Shown piece after piece: positions 1 to 7,397 of a stretch of 25,729 nt of DNA (position 1 is its first letter; every line of letters begins with the position of its first letter). The position numbers and the translations under genes were made by a program. Origin of the DNA: UBA9676 sp036522155 (GTDB taxonomy: Bacteria > Actinomycetota > Actinomycetes > Streptosporangiales > Streptosporangiaceae); contig DATDGI010000209.1 of the NCBI GenBank assembly GCA_036522155.1, forward strand, positions 1-25,729, in the 5' to 3' direction. The notes below the pieces were generated by a model. That model had not been told where the DNA came from. It saw nothing but the letters and a program-made list of their open reading frames with translations, and ran no database searches.

Positions 1-1
1 G

Positions 2-109
2 AGCGGCGGGGCACCGGGCCCGCTGCTGGCGCTGCTGGGCTCGCCGATGGACAGCACCGGCACCGTATGCTCGGTCGAAAGGATTACGGCGGCGGAGGAC
101 TCGCGGTGA
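2..109 (+). CDS. 3' end of an unidentified gene (partial)
   Basis: An open frame enters from the left edge and ends at TGA 107-109, giving about 35 C-terminal residues including LLALLGSPMDSTGTVCSVER. The composition is protein-like, but I do not recognise the family. It lies directly upstream of the decayed nucleotidyltransferase-like fragment and could be the end of its partner gene. The start is outside the window, and the frame may be open by chance. Confidence 0.25.
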   Translation, partial: SGGAPGPLLALLGSPMDSTGTVCSVERITAAEDSR

Positions 110-123
110 CCGGCTACCGGCCC

Positions 124-435
124 ATGACTTTGGCTGACCTGCCCGCCCTGGTGGCTAAACGAGCAGGCGACCGCCTACATCTCCGGGAAAGACGACCCCG
201 GCAAGCGTCGCGTGTTCGACCATCCGGGGCTGCGGGTCATGGCCGCCTCACCCGAGCACGTCTTCGCGATGAAAGCCTTGGCCGCCAGGACCCGCGACAT
301 CGACGACCTGCGGCTGCTCGCAGGCATGGTCGGCGTGGAAACAGCCGACGAAGCCCTGCGGATCTGCGCAGACTTCTACCCCGACGAGCCGATACCCCAA
401 GGACAGATGCCGTCCTGCGGGAGCTTTTCGGCTGA
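124..435 (+). pseudogene. DUF6036-type nucleotidyltransferase-like fragment, frameshifted
   Basis: The readable protein is spread over two frames. It starts MTLADLPA, continues WLNEQATAYIS, FDHPGLRVMAAS, EHVFAMKALAAR, RDIDDLRLLAG and FYPDEPIP, and ends RTDAVLRELFG before the TGA at 433-435. The block MKxLAAR-RDxDDxxLL followed by FxPDE-P-R---LxExF is typical of the C-terminal half of DUF6036-like proteins, which resemble nucleotidyltransferases of toxin-antitoxin type. One extra base near 147-150 (CCC before TGG) and one missing base in the C-run at about 397-401 account for both frame changes, and together they restore the starting frame. The N-terminal catalytic half is absent. Family assignment is from memory of the pattern; the frame break is visible directly. 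Confidence 0.6.
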
Positions 436-580
436 CTGCCAGCAGCGCACATTCACCCTCATAGCCGCGCCGTCTGGCCGCCTGGTCGGCGGGCCTATCG
501 TCGCCGCGATCGGCGGGATTGCGGTACAGCACGAAGGCGAGGTAGCGAAGGCAGGCAGCTACTCGGTTGCGGGTGATGGT

Positions 581-1192
581 TCACGAACTGCCTTGAGGCC
601 CATCGCGCCCGCTGCCAGGCGCCCTGAGGCGTTGCGGGCCGGCGATCTGCCCGGCCGGCGGTGGCCCGCAGGTGGCCGCGTGGACCTGCTCGGTCAGAGC
701 GTTCAGCTGCTTGGCCAGGGTGTGGATCTGCTCGGTGAGATCGGTGTTCTTCTGCAGCAGATCGGTCTGATACTGGCTGAGCTCCTCCCGGTGCTTGGCC
801 GCCGCCTCTTCGTTTGCCTTGTCCGTCCGGGTCTGGGCTTTCTGGGCGATGATGACCAGCGCGCCGGTGTAGAACGCCACCGCCGAGAAGACGAGATTGA
901 GCAGGATGAACGGCGCGGGGTCGAAGCCCTTCCCGTTGAGCAGCCCCGTCCAGGAGTTGCCCAGGAACTTGATGACATGGTTGGCGAGCACCCACGCGAG
1001 AATCACCGCGGAGCTGATGACGAGGAACGCGACGGTCCCCATTCCACTCGCGACCGCCTCCGAGACGCGCTCCATGAAGCTGCTGCCCCCCGCGTACGGA
1101 GACCCGCCACGCTTCCCGTCCTGATAATGCACGTGGTAACGCAGCGGATCCTTTCCGGTCTGCTGCGCCTGCTGAGGCACCGTCGTCGCCAT
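581..1192 (-). CDS. DUF1003 family membrane protein
   Basis: This 203-residue protein has a hydrophilic N-terminus and two hydrophobic segments, roughly residues 50-70 (GTVAFLVISSAVILAWVLAN) and 92-115 (PFILLNLVFSAVAFYTGALV). After them comes a charged stretch with the QKAQxRxDKANEE motif and a heptad-like helix (LLQKNTDLTEQIHTLAKQLN). The paired membrane spans followed by a coiled coil match DUF1003 proteins; their biochemical role is not known. The start is ATG at 1190-1192, with AGGAG about 6 nt upstream. The last 30 or so residues are low in hydrophobics and rich in G, P and R, so the conserved part ends near residue 165. It is monocistronic as far as can be seen. Confidence 0.85.
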   Translation of the reverse strand: MATTVPQQAQQTGKDPLRYHVHYQDGKRGGSPYAGGSSFMERVSEAVASGMGTVAFLVISSAVILAWVLANHVIKFLGNSWTGLLNGKGFDPAPFILLNLVFSAVAFYTGALVIIAQKAQTRTDKANEEAAAKHREELSQYQTDLLQKNTDLTEQIHTLAKQLNALTEQVHAATCGPPPAGQIAGPQRLRAPGSGRDGPQGSS

Positions 1193-1387
1193 GTCCGCTC
1201 CTATAGGTAGAGGCGGCCCGGACCGCCCGTAGTTCCGAGGGGATGTCAGGTGCTGAGCGTAATCGGCGGCTTCGTGCCCGGCGCCCGAATGTCCCCGATC
1301 ACCGGACCATGCACGACGTGTACGAGTGGGCCCATGGGATCAACGACTCCGTGCCCGAGCAGATCCTGTCCGCCCATCCCAGCGCGG

Positions 1388-2173
1388 TCACCGCCTGGTG
1401 GCCAGCCGCCCGTCCGCCAGTGCGGCCAGGTCCACCTCGTCGAGGGTGGTGACCACGATGTCAGCCCCGGCAGTGGACAGGAGATCCGCGTCATGGGCCC
1501 GCGCGATGCCGATCGCGGCCATGCCGCCGGCCTTAGCTGCCTCGACCCCAGCGGCGGCGTCCTCCATGACGATCGCGGCCTCCGGCGCGGCCCCGAGCTC
1601 GTGCGCCGCCGTGAGGAACATCTCGGGGTGAGGCTTGCCGTGAGTGAAGTCCCGGCCCGATACATCGGCATCGAAGAAGTCCAGCAGCGACAGGCCCGGC
1701 CGCAAAGACGGCGAGGAGATGCCATGCTCGTGCGCGAAGGTGTCGAGGCGGATCCGGCGCAGGAACAGTTGCGCGTTCTTCGACGATGACGCGGCCGCGA
1801 CCCGGATCCCGGCATCCTTGACGGCGATGATGAACCGCAGCGCGTCGGGATAAGCGGTGAAGTCGCCGGCCTCGATGAGCCGGACCACCAACGCCTGCTT
1901 ACGCGCGGCATACTCCCCGGCGCGAGCCCCGGCATCGGGCACCCCGAAGTACTCCAGGGCCGCCCGTGCGCCGCTCATCCGCGGCTTACCCGACATCTCC
2001 TCCTGATAGACGTTGCGCGTAAACGCCCCGGGCGACCATGCCGTCTGGTCGCGGATGCCGCTCCACTCCCCCTCCATCAGCTCGCGCAACGACTCACGCC
2101 ATGCCTTCTGATGGGGCGAGTCGACGAGCACACCGTCGACATCAAAAATCGCTGCCTGGAACCTCGCCGCCAC
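1388..2173 (-). CDS. beta-phosphoglucomutase-type HAD hydrolase
   Basis: This 261-residue HAD-superfamily enzyme probably interconverts beta-glucose 1-phosphate and glucose 6-phosphate. HAD motif I is FDVDGVLVDS (Asp11 nucleophile, Asp13), motif II is AAASSSKNA near residue 129, the motif III lysine is in HGKPHPEMF (about Lys180), and motif IV is VMEDAAAGVEAAKAG (Glu204, Asp205). An alpha-helical cap lies between motifs I and II. The start is GTG at 2171-2173, chosen because AGGAGG lies 5 nt upstream; a longer frame reading back to 2281 overlaps the upstream gene. The upstream GH65 gene stops only 10 nt before it, so the two are co-transcribed and its product is the expected substrate. Other HAD phosphatases look similar, but the gene pairing supports phosphoglucomutase. 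Confidence 0.88.
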   Translation of the reverse strand: MAARFQAAIFDVDGVLVDSPHQKAWRESLRELMEGEWSGIRDQTAWSPGAFTRNVYQEEMSGKPRMSGARAALEYFGVPDAGARAGEYAARKQALVVRLIEAGDFTAYPDALRFIIAVKDAGIRVAAASSSKNAQLFLRRIRLDTFAHEHGISSPSLRPGLSLLDFFDADVSGRDFTHGKPHPEMFLTAAHELGAAPEAAIVMEDAAAGVEAAKAGGMAAIGIARAHDADLLSTAGADIVVTTLDEVDLAALADGRLATRR

Positions 2174-2183
2174 GGGTCCTCCT

Positions 2184-4613
2184 TCAGCCCTGGACCTGCT
2201 GCCCGGGACCCGGGTCCGGCTGAGCCTCGAACGTGCACCAGTCCCCGGCACGTAGCTCGCGCACCTCGTCGCGGACGGCAACCTTGACCGGCCGGCTCAC
2301 GCCCTCCCGGTGGGCGGCCACCGTGAGCCGCCCACCGGCGAACGTCACCCGGATCGGGGTCCCCTGAAACTGCATCGAGAACGACAACCCGTCGAGGTGG
2401 CTGGTGAGGCTGGGGTCGAAACACAGGACGCCGTCGCGGATATGCGTGCCCGCGTAGCAGCGCTGGACGAGGTCGAGCGTCCCGGACATGACGCCCATGT
2501 GGATCCCCTCCTTCGTGGTCCCACGCTGGACGTCGCCGACGTCGCTCTCCAGGGCAACGAGGAACCGCTGCCACGAGCTCTCCGGATCCAGCGCCGCCAA
2601 GACCCCCGCGTGCGCGATGAAGCTGAGCGTCGAGCCGTGTGAGGTGCGCCGGTCGTAGTAGGCGATGGTCGTCCGCGCCGTGTCCGGGCCGTAGTCATAG
2701 CCGAGCCGCCCGAACAGCCGCCGCAGCTCGTCGCTGGAGAACAGGAAGAACAGCATCACCGTGTCGGCCTGCTTGGCCACCTTGTAGCGGCCAGGGTCGT
2801 CGCCCTCGGCGCGCAGTATCCGGTCGAGCCGCTGAATGTTGCCGTATTTCGCGCGGTAGGCGTCCCAGTCGAGTTCCCGGAGCTCCTCGTAGCCCTCGAA
2901 CTGGCTGATGATGCCGTCGCCGTGGAACGGGACGAACATCCGCCGGCTCATGCTCTCCCACGTGCGCAGCTCCTCGTCGTCAATGCCGAGCCTGTCGCGC
3001 AGCGCCTTGGCCCGCGCCGCCGGCAGCAGCAAGAGAACGTCCTGGGCCACACCGCACAGCCAGGCCACCATGACGTTGGTGTAGGCGTTGTTGCGCAAAC
3101 CACCATCCTCGGCACCGGGATACTTCTCGTGGAACTCGTCCGGGCCCATCACCCCGTGGATCTCGTAGCGGTCCCGCTCGGAGTTGAAGTGCGCGATGGA
3201 GGCCCAGAAGCGCGCGATCTCCAGCGTTATCTCCGCGCCATAGTCGCGCATGAACGCCAGATCCTGGGTCGCTTGGAAGTAATGCCAGATGTTGTAAAAG
3301 ATCGCCGCGTTGACGTGACGCTGGTTGTGGCTCAAGTCGGGCTCCCAGCGGCCCGAGAGCGGGTTGAGGTGGATGCTCTGGGTCTCCTCCGTGCCCTCGC
3401 TGCCGCTTTGCCAGGGGAACATCGCGCCGCGGAACCCCGCCTCCCGGGCCGCGGCACGCGCCTCGCCCAGGCGGCGATAGCGGTACAGCAGCAGCTCCCG
3501 CGTCACCTCCGGCATGCGGAAGTTCAGGAACGGATAGACGTACAGCTCGTCCCAGAACACATGACCCCGGTAGGCCTCGCCGTTGAGGCCGCGGGCGGGC
3601 ACCCCGGCGTCCCGGTCCGCCGTGTTGCGGCAGCAGACCTGGAGGATATGGCAGATGTGCAGCCGCAGCAGAAGCTGCACCCGGTCGTCGCCGGGCACGC
3701 TCACGTCGCACTGGTGCCATAGCTCGTCCCAGGCCGAGGCGTGGCGCTCGAACGCCTCGCCGAAGTCGGCGTACCGCTGCGCCGACTTCCCGGCCTTGAC
3801 CAGCGTGTCGCTGATAGCGCGGTCACGCGACGTGTAGAAGGCCACCATCTTCTCGACCCGCACCGCGGCCCCCTTCCCGACGTTGAACGCAAGAACCTGC
3901 TGGATGTAGTCCTCCATTTGGTAGAGACCGCGTTCGACGGCAAGCGGTCCGCGGCCATCGAAGACGCGGGTGCGCGCCGCCTGACTGATATAGAGGTTCG
4001 ATTGCCGCGTCTGGACCTTCAACGCGATCACCTCGGACCCAAACGTCCTCGGGCCCACCGGATCCAGGTGCCGGCCCTCCAGCTGCCCGTAGCGGGCCAC
4101 GCCGTTGTTGGCGACGCGGCCATCGAGCGCGGAGACGACCTCGACGCGGCCTGACCAGTTCTCCGGTGTGAGCGTCCACTCGATGCCGCCGTGGTGCACG
4201 TCGGCCATGCTCACGAACCGCCGGCTGCGCAGCGTCGTCTCACGGCCGACGCGGTCGCGGAAGCGCAACTCGCGGATGACCATCGCGTTGCGGATGTCGA
4301 ACTCGTGGCGATAGCCGAGCAGTTCCACGTCGCCGAGCCGGAAGGCATCCCCACCCTCGATGCGCAGCTTGAGCACCAGCCAGTTCGGCAGGTTCACCAG
4401 GTCCTCGTTGAGCACGGGACGACCGCCGAGGATCGTCGTCTCGCGGTTGTAGACACCGTGTGCGTATGTGCCTGGGTAGTGCACGCCGTCGTCGTCCTCC
4501 CACTCCGCGGCGCCCCGCGCGCATAGGAAACCGTTGCCCGTGGAGGTCAGCGCCTCACGCAGCCCCTCGCCGGCCGGATCGAAGCCCTCGTACGCAAATG
4601 CGAAACCGTTCAC
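2184..4613 (-). CDS. GH65 disaccharide (trehalose/kojibiose/maltose-type) phosphorylase
   Basis: This protein of about 809 residues is full length for glycoside hydrolase family 65. The family phosphorolyses an alpha-linked glucose disaccharide with inversion, giving beta-glucose 1-phosphate and glucose. An N-terminal beta-rich domain (residues 1-270) precedes the (alpha/alpha)6 barrel. In the barrel are GHVFWDELY (near 350), HGVMGPDEFHEKYP with the general-acid Glu near residue 493, KQADTVML (near 614) and the phosphate-binding HGSTLS (near 659). A small C-terminal beta domain ends the protein. Two GTG codons compete as start. I chose 4613 because GGAGG lies 8 nt upstream of it, whereas the GTG at 4619 overlaps the ribosome binding site. 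The HAD gene follows in the same operon. Substrate (trehalose, kojibiose, maltose or nigerose) cannot be read from sequence alone. Confidence 0.92.
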   Translation of the reverse strand: MNGFAFAYEGFDPAGEGLREALTSTGNGFLCARGAAEWEDDDGVHYPGTYAHGVYNRETTILGGRPVLNEDLVNLPNWLVLKLRIEGGDAFRLGDVELLGYRHEFDIRNAMVIRELRFRDRVGRETTLRSRRFVSMADVHHGGIEWTLTPENWSGRVEVVSALDGRVANNGVARYGQLEGRHLDPVGPRTFGSEVIALKVQTRQSNLYISQAARTRVFDGRGPLAVERGLYQMEDYIQQVLAFNVGKGAAVRVEKMVAFYTSRDRAISDTLVKAGKSAQRYADFGEAFERHASAWDELWHQCDVSVPGDDRVQLLLRLHICHILQVCCRNTADRDAGVPARGLNGEAYRGHVFWDELYVYPFLNFRMPEVTRELLLYRYRRLGEARAAAREAGFRGAMFPWQSGSEGTEETQSIHLNPLSGRWEPDLSHNQRHVNAAIFYNIWHYFQATQDLAFMRDYGAEITLEIARFWASIAHFNSERDRYEIHGVMGPDEFHEKYPGAEDGGLRNNAYTNVMVAWLCGVAQDVLLLLPAARAKALRDRLGIDDEELRTWESMSRRMFVPFHGDGIISQFEGYEELRELDWDAYRAKYGNIQRLDRILRAEGDDPGRYKVAKQADTVMLFFLFSSDELRRLFGRLGYDYGPDTARTTIAYYDRRTSHGSTLSFIAHAGVLAALDPESSWQRFLVALESDVGDVQRGTTKEGIHMGVMSGTLDLVQRCYAGTHIRDGVLCFDPSLTSHLDGLSFSMQFQGTPIRVTFAGGRLTVAAHREGVSRPVKVAVRDEVRELRAGDWCTFEAQPDPGPGQQVQG

Positions 4614-4675
4614 CGGCACCTCCTCCGACCGCGAGACGACTACCCCCGCCGAGACTCACCGCGGTGCGGGACAGT

Positions 4676-4681
4676 TGTCAA
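4676..4681 (-). promoter_or_regulatory. possible -35 element for the GH65 operon
   Basis: A perfect TTGACA on the minus strand lies about 60 nt upstream of the GH65 start. Seventeen bases downstream is TGAGTC, a poor -10 match, so only the -35 box is convincing. Confidence 0.25.
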
Positions 4682-4881
4682 TCAGCACCGATCCGGCGGT
4701 ACGGCCCGTCGCCACCCGCTGGTGCCGCTGAACGCGCACACACTGGGCTGTCGGCCAGGCAGTTGCCGCCCACCGCGGCGCGTTCCTGATGATCGCACCA
4801 GGGTTCGCGGCGCGGATGCCACCTGGTCTACGGTGTCTCGCATGGTCTCGTGCTTCCGGTTTGGCGGGAGGATGGGATCCA

Positions 4882-4916
4882 GGCCCCGCCGGGCGCTCTC
4901 ACGCCTCGGCGGGGCC
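4882..4916. terminator. strong GC-rich hairpin in the gap upstream of GH65
   Basis: GGCCCCGCCG at 4882-4891 is the exact reverse complement of CGGCGGGGCC at 4907-4916, with a 15-nt loop. No T-run follows, as is common for actinobacterial terminators. It overlaps the stop codon of the doubtful minus-strand ORF 4899-5096 and could end that transcript. Apart from this, 4620-5289 shows no convincing gene. Confidence 0.45.
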
Positions 4917-5096
4917 GCTGTCGTATCGGGCCGGAGCAGGTCCGGTGTGCGAAGCGGCTTGCCTGCCAGTTCCGGCCGGCAGCAGGCCCCGGGGAACCAC
5001 TGGCAACGAGATCAGTTCCTCGCCGGCGGCGGTCACGCTGACCGTGTCGCGGGGAATGGTGGTGAACCAGTCGATCCGTTCCGGGATTGTGGCCAT
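4899..5096 (-). CDS. small hypothetical protein (doubtful)
   Basis: This 65-residue frame begins MATIPERIDWFTTIPRDTVS and includes VTAAGEELISLPVVPRG, which reads like structured protein. The tail is rich in G, A, P and R. GGAGG lies only 3 nt before the ATG, which is tight but usable. I know no family for it. A perfect hairpin covers its 3' end, which fits a small transcribed unit. It may still be a chance frame in a GC-rich gap. Confidence 0.3.
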   Translation of the reverse strand: MATIPERIDWFTTIPRDTVSVTAAGEELISLPVVPRGLLPAGTGRQAASHTGPAPARYDSGPAEA

Positions 5097-5289
5097 CAGC
5101 CTCCGTCGACCGCGTCGTGCCGGTTCAGCGCCGGGTCAAAGCTGACTCGCGGCGATAGCAGCCCGGCCAGGATCGTGGAAGGAGCACTCAGGGTGCCGCG
5201 CGGCGGATGGAGGCGGTCCAGGTCCGGTTCACGGTGGCCACGGCCTCGCCACGAGCGGCCTCATTGGGCAGATTTTGCCGTGGGCTGCC

Positions 5290-5733
5290 TCACAACTCGG
5301 GCTTGGCCTGTCGGCCTGCCGGGCCGGCCGGCCCGTCGCGGCGGGCGGTGCTTGCGGGCAGATGTGCCTGGCCACCTGGGTTGGCGCGTTTCCTAGTCCG
5401 GCGCATGCTGCGGCGCAGCTGGGTGATCCTCGCGGTTCCCGCGGCTGCCATCACCAGCGCGCCTGCGATGGCGGCGATCAGCAAGGCGACCGCGAGGGAC
5501 AGGCTTGCGTGCGCGCCGAGGAAGCTGATGTGCACGGTGTGGGTGTTCTGGATGATGAAGATCACTAGCAGGATGAGGGCTCCTACACCAGCGATCAGCC
5601 CTATGCGGATGCTGGCGATCCGAGTGGGCCTCCGCCGGCGCTGAGGTGCTGGCGGCGGCCGGGCGGAGCCGTTGGCGGAGGGGGGCGGCAGAGTACGGGT
5701 GATGCCGGGATCTGGTGCTGATGGTTCGGGCAT
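5290..5733 (-). CDS. LapA-domain (DUF1049) membrane protein
   Basis: This 147-residue protein has a proline-rich cytosolic N-terminus, a basic run (APQRRRRPTR), and two membrane spans at about 45-65 (IGLIAGVGALILLVIFIIQN) and 78-100 (LSLAVALLIAAIAGALVMAA). The link IIQNTHTVHISFLGAHASLSL is the hallmark of the LapA/DUF1049 family (N-T----SFLG). Family members sit in the envelope, and some take part in lipopolysaccharide assembly in Gram-negative bacteria; the actinobacterial role is unknown. The start ATG has AAGGAA about 8 nt upstream. It follows, on the same strand and after a 96-nt gap, the two small genes at 5830-6202 and may be read from the same promoter. Confidence 0.85.
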   Translation of the reverse strand: MPEPSAPDPGITRTLPPPSANGSARPPPAPQRRRRPTRIASIRIGLIAGVGALILLVIFIIQNTHTVHISFLGAHASLSLAVALLIAAIAGALVMAAAGTARITQLRRSMRRTRKRANPGGQAHLPASTARRDGPAGPAGRQAKPEL

Positions 5734-5829
5734 GACGTTTTCCTTCTCTCGCGAATAGGTGAATACGTGTGGTGCGCCTGTGGTGCCGTCCCGCCCTCTG
5801 CCCGGCGGCCGGCGGGCCGTGTGCGGGCG

Positions 5830-6063
5830 CTAACCGACACCGAGCAGCGCGGGCGTCTGTTCGGCCACCTCGCCGGACGCGATTGCCGCGGTCCCTGCCT
5901 GGCTGGCGGCCAGCTGCCCGATGCGACCCGGGCGGATCGCGTCCCGCTCGTGGCTGTCGCTGACCTGTGGCCGGGTCATCGCTGGCGGCGCGCCGTCGTC
6001 GTCGAGCCGGGCCAGGGCGAGCCTGTCGACAGCCTCGAGGTCGCAGGAGGTGAAGTCGTTCAT
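5830..6063 (-). CDS. 77-residue hypothetical protein, coupled to the 44-residue membrane peptide
   Basis: The protein begins MNDFTSCDLEAVDRLALARL and contains IGQLAASQAGTAAIASGEVA. It is acidic to neutral, with no membrane span. The ATG at 6061-6063 follows the upstream stop by 4 nt (TGACAGCATG) and has no clear ribosome binding site of its own, so translation is probably coupled. A longer reading back to 6156 would overlap the membrane peptide in another frame and is not preferred. I do not recognise a family; a distant likeness of the C-terminal half to DUF4142 proteins is too weak to use. Its place in the operon is the main support. Confidence 0.5.
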   Translation of the reverse strand: MNDFTSCDLEAVDRLALARLDDDGAPPAMTRPQVSDSHERDAIRPGRIGQLAASQAGTAAIASGEVAEQTPALLGVG

Positions 6064-6067
6064 GCTG

Positions 6068-6202
6068 TCACCGCTTCTGTTCAGCTGCGGCCCGCAATCC
6101 TGCCTCGCGGCCCGCCGCGGGCATGGATAGCCTCCGCCAGATGCGCGGCACCGCAAGCACGATGAGCACGGCGATGAAGATGATCAGGCCGATGAGGATC
6201 AT
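6068..6202 (-). CDS. 44-residue single-span membrane peptide
   Basis: ATG 6200-6202 to TGA 6068-6070 encodes 44 residues. One hydrophobic helix, MILIGLIIFIAVLIVLAV, comes first, then PRIWRRLSMP and a polar tail ending EQKR. The positive-inside rule puts the tail in the cytosol. AGGGAG stands 6 nt before the ATG. A promoter (TTGCTA, 17 nt, TATGCT at 6273-6278) lies upstream and overlaps the conserved 24-bp motif at 6291-6314. The next gene begins 4 nt after its stop. Small peptides of this form often act as membrane-anchored modulators, but no function can be assigned here. Confidence 0.65.
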   Translation of the reverse strand: MILIGLIIFIAVLIVLAVPRIWRRLSMPAAGREAGLRAAAEQKR

Positions 6203-6272
6203 GGCCTGCTCCCTATGTTGACCCCGGGGTAGCTAGCCGCCGTCGGCAGCTGGTCCCTGGTGCCTATTCGTC

Positions 6273-6301
6273 AGCATACATAGGCAATAGGAAACTAGCA
6301 A
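6273..6301 (-). promoter_or_regulatory. promoter of the small membrane peptide operon
   Basis: On the minus strand TTGCTA (6296-6301) and TATGCT (6273-6278) are separated by exactly 17 nt. The -35 box lies inside the right half of the conserved motif at 6291-6314, so a protein bound there would control this promoter. The predicted transcript has a leader of about 65 nt before the ATG at 6202. Confidence 0.5.
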
Positions 6302-6314
6302 TATATTTCTAGAG
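6291..6314 (-). promoter_or_regulatory. 24-bp two-box motif, copy A
   Basis: On the minus strand the left box is CTCTAGAAA and the right box TTGCTAGTTTC, separated by TATA. The other copies are at 7067-7090 and 8908-8931. This copy lies between the membrane peptide operon and the truncated winged-helix pseudogene. In the plus direction its order matches the upstream region of the intact winged-helix gene. Confidence 0.65.
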
Positions 6315-6320
6315 TCTGTG

Positions 6321-6488
6321 ATGGTTTCAGCCCGGCACGAGGTGGCCAGCGTGGGTATCACCGAGCGCAGCGCGTACAGGATCGTCACCGGCCTGACCTC
6401 CGCCGGCTACATCGTCGAGCGGAAGACGGCCGCCGTAACCGCTACCAGATGCCGAGACCTTGCCGGCTGTTCAGCCCGTGGCTCATGA
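6321..6488 (+). pseudogene. truncated, frameshifted copy of the winged-helix regulator
   Basis: The frame reads MVSARHEVASVGITERSAYR then IVTGLTSAGYIVERK. It closely matches RDIAARVGITERTAYGIV, DLTTAGYTVKQK and DGRRNRYQ of the intact regulator at 8528-8890. After ERK the frame is lost; removing one base (AAAG in the intact gene, AAG here, near 6422-6426) recovers DGRRNRYQ. About 25 N-terminal codons and the start region are also missing, so the promoter motif now sits directly beside the recognition-helix region. The conserved motif upstream is in the same orientation as for the intact gene, showing the whole promoter-gene unit was duplicated. The 55-residue frame is unlikely to make a working DNA-binding domain. 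Confidence 0.7.
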
Positions 6489-6710
6489 GCATTTGCGATA
6501 GAACTGACGTGCTGTGATAACTCGATATCGGGCGCTGCTCCAGACCCTGGCAGTGGTATGAACCGCTGGCCTTGGGGGCTTTCAGTGACTGGTGCAGACC
6601 TGGACGCCGTAACCGATATTGGCTTGGCTGATCGTTCGGATCGCATTCGGCTACCGTGCGGCCCGCACGATCCCCGTGACCCGTGGCCGCGCATCCACGA
6701 CCGGGGTGTC

Positions 6711-6965
6711 ATGACACTCCCTCTTACTGGCCAGCTGGGCCATGGTTATACGGCCAGCCTTCGGCGCCAGCCGGCCCGCATCGTGGAGGGCCGGGCGGAG
6801 GGCGGCTACACCGGTGCGTTTGAGCTCATCTGCGCCGAGTGCGGCGACCACCCTTACCTGGATTACTGCGAGATCTCGCCCCGGCTTCAGCGGATCCGCG
6901 GGCCCTACACGATGAGGGCGGGCCTGGCAGCGTATGAGACACACCTCGGCCGACCAGCTGCTTAG
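6711..6965 (+). CDS. 84-residue hypothetical protein
   Basis: From ATG 6711 the protein begins MTLPLTGQLGHGYTASL and contains RIVEGRAEGGYTGAFELIC, then AECGDHPYLDYCEISPRLQ, and RIRGPYTMRAGLAAYETHLG. A CxxC pair (CAEC) and the DYxExxPxLQRIRGPY block look like a conserved small actinobacterial family of unknown function; I cannot name it. A longer frame starts at 6558, but the part before 6711 is rich in G, P and R and reads unlike protein. No strong ribosome binding site is seen before 6711. It stands alone between the winged-helix remnant and the band-7 gene. Confidence 0.6.
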   Translation: MTLPLTGQLGHGYTASLRRQPARIVEGRAEGGYTGAFELICAECGDHPYLDYCEISPRLQRIRGPYTMRAGLAAYETHLGRPAA

Positions 6966-7066
6966 GCTCTTCGAGGTTAACCAGGATCGCATTGCATGCC
7001 GATGACGCTGCATGATCACTGGCTGCGCTGAGCAGGTTCACCGCGCCGTTCAAGCGTGCTAGCCAA

Positions 7067-7090
7067 TTCTGGAAATAATTTGCTAGTTTT
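7067..7090 (+). promoter_or_regulatory. 24-bp two-box motif, copy B
   Basis: The left box is TTCTGGAAA and the right box TTGCTAGTTTT, separated by TAAT. It shares the right box and most of the left box with copies at 6291-6314 and 8908-8931. The right box contains the -35 element of the promoter that reads toward the band-7 gene. Confidence 0.65.
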
Positions 7091-7108
7091 CAGGTGTGAG
7101 CGTATCGT
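7080..7108 (+). promoter_or_regulatory. promoter of the band-7/SPFH gene
   Basis: TTGCTA (7080-7085) and TATCGT (7103-7108) are 17 nt apart. This gives a transcript start near 7115 and a leader of about 280 nt before ATG 7398. No gene was found in the leader, and nothing else recognisable lies in 6966-7397. Confidence 0.5.
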
Positions 7109-7397
7109 GCAAGACAGGCACCGGACTTCAGCCGCCGAGGGGCGGCCAGCTACTCGGGGCTACCGAAGGAGCGCATGGCGCGGCCCGGACATAGTCAGGG
7201 CTGTGTTATGGCGCTCGCAGCGCCGCGCGTCCGGCGGAGGCCGTCAGTGCCCACCCGAGCCCCGGGCCAGATCCCTGGCCTGGCGGCTGCGGGTGGCGGA
7301 TGAAACATCTTCACCGCCAAATGAACCTTCCGGCCGCTGGAGATTCGTTACCGGGTTCGGGCGTGAGAGGTGAGCCGCTTGAAAGGGGCTGTTGGCG

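Noticed and set aside
212..1210. 332-codon plus-strand frame running from the nucleotidyltransferase-like fragment through DUF1003
   Set aside because: Only its first 65 or so codons are protein-like; the rest is antisense to the DUF1003 gene after a frameshift.
1309..1452. Short plus-strand stretch MHDVYEWAHGINDSVPEQIL in the gap before the HAD gene
   Set aside because: The first 30 residues look protein-like, but there is no ribosome binding site or known family, and the frame overlaps the HAD 3' end.
2922..3722. Long plus-strand open frame (266 codons) opposite the GH65 gene
   Set aside because: It is antisense to conserved GH65 residues and exists because of GC-rich codon bias; there is no ribosome binding site and no family resemblance.
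7056..7373. 105-codon plus-strand frame before the band-7 gene
   Set aside because: It begins inside the promoter motif and is R/G/S-rich; the region is better read as a long leader.
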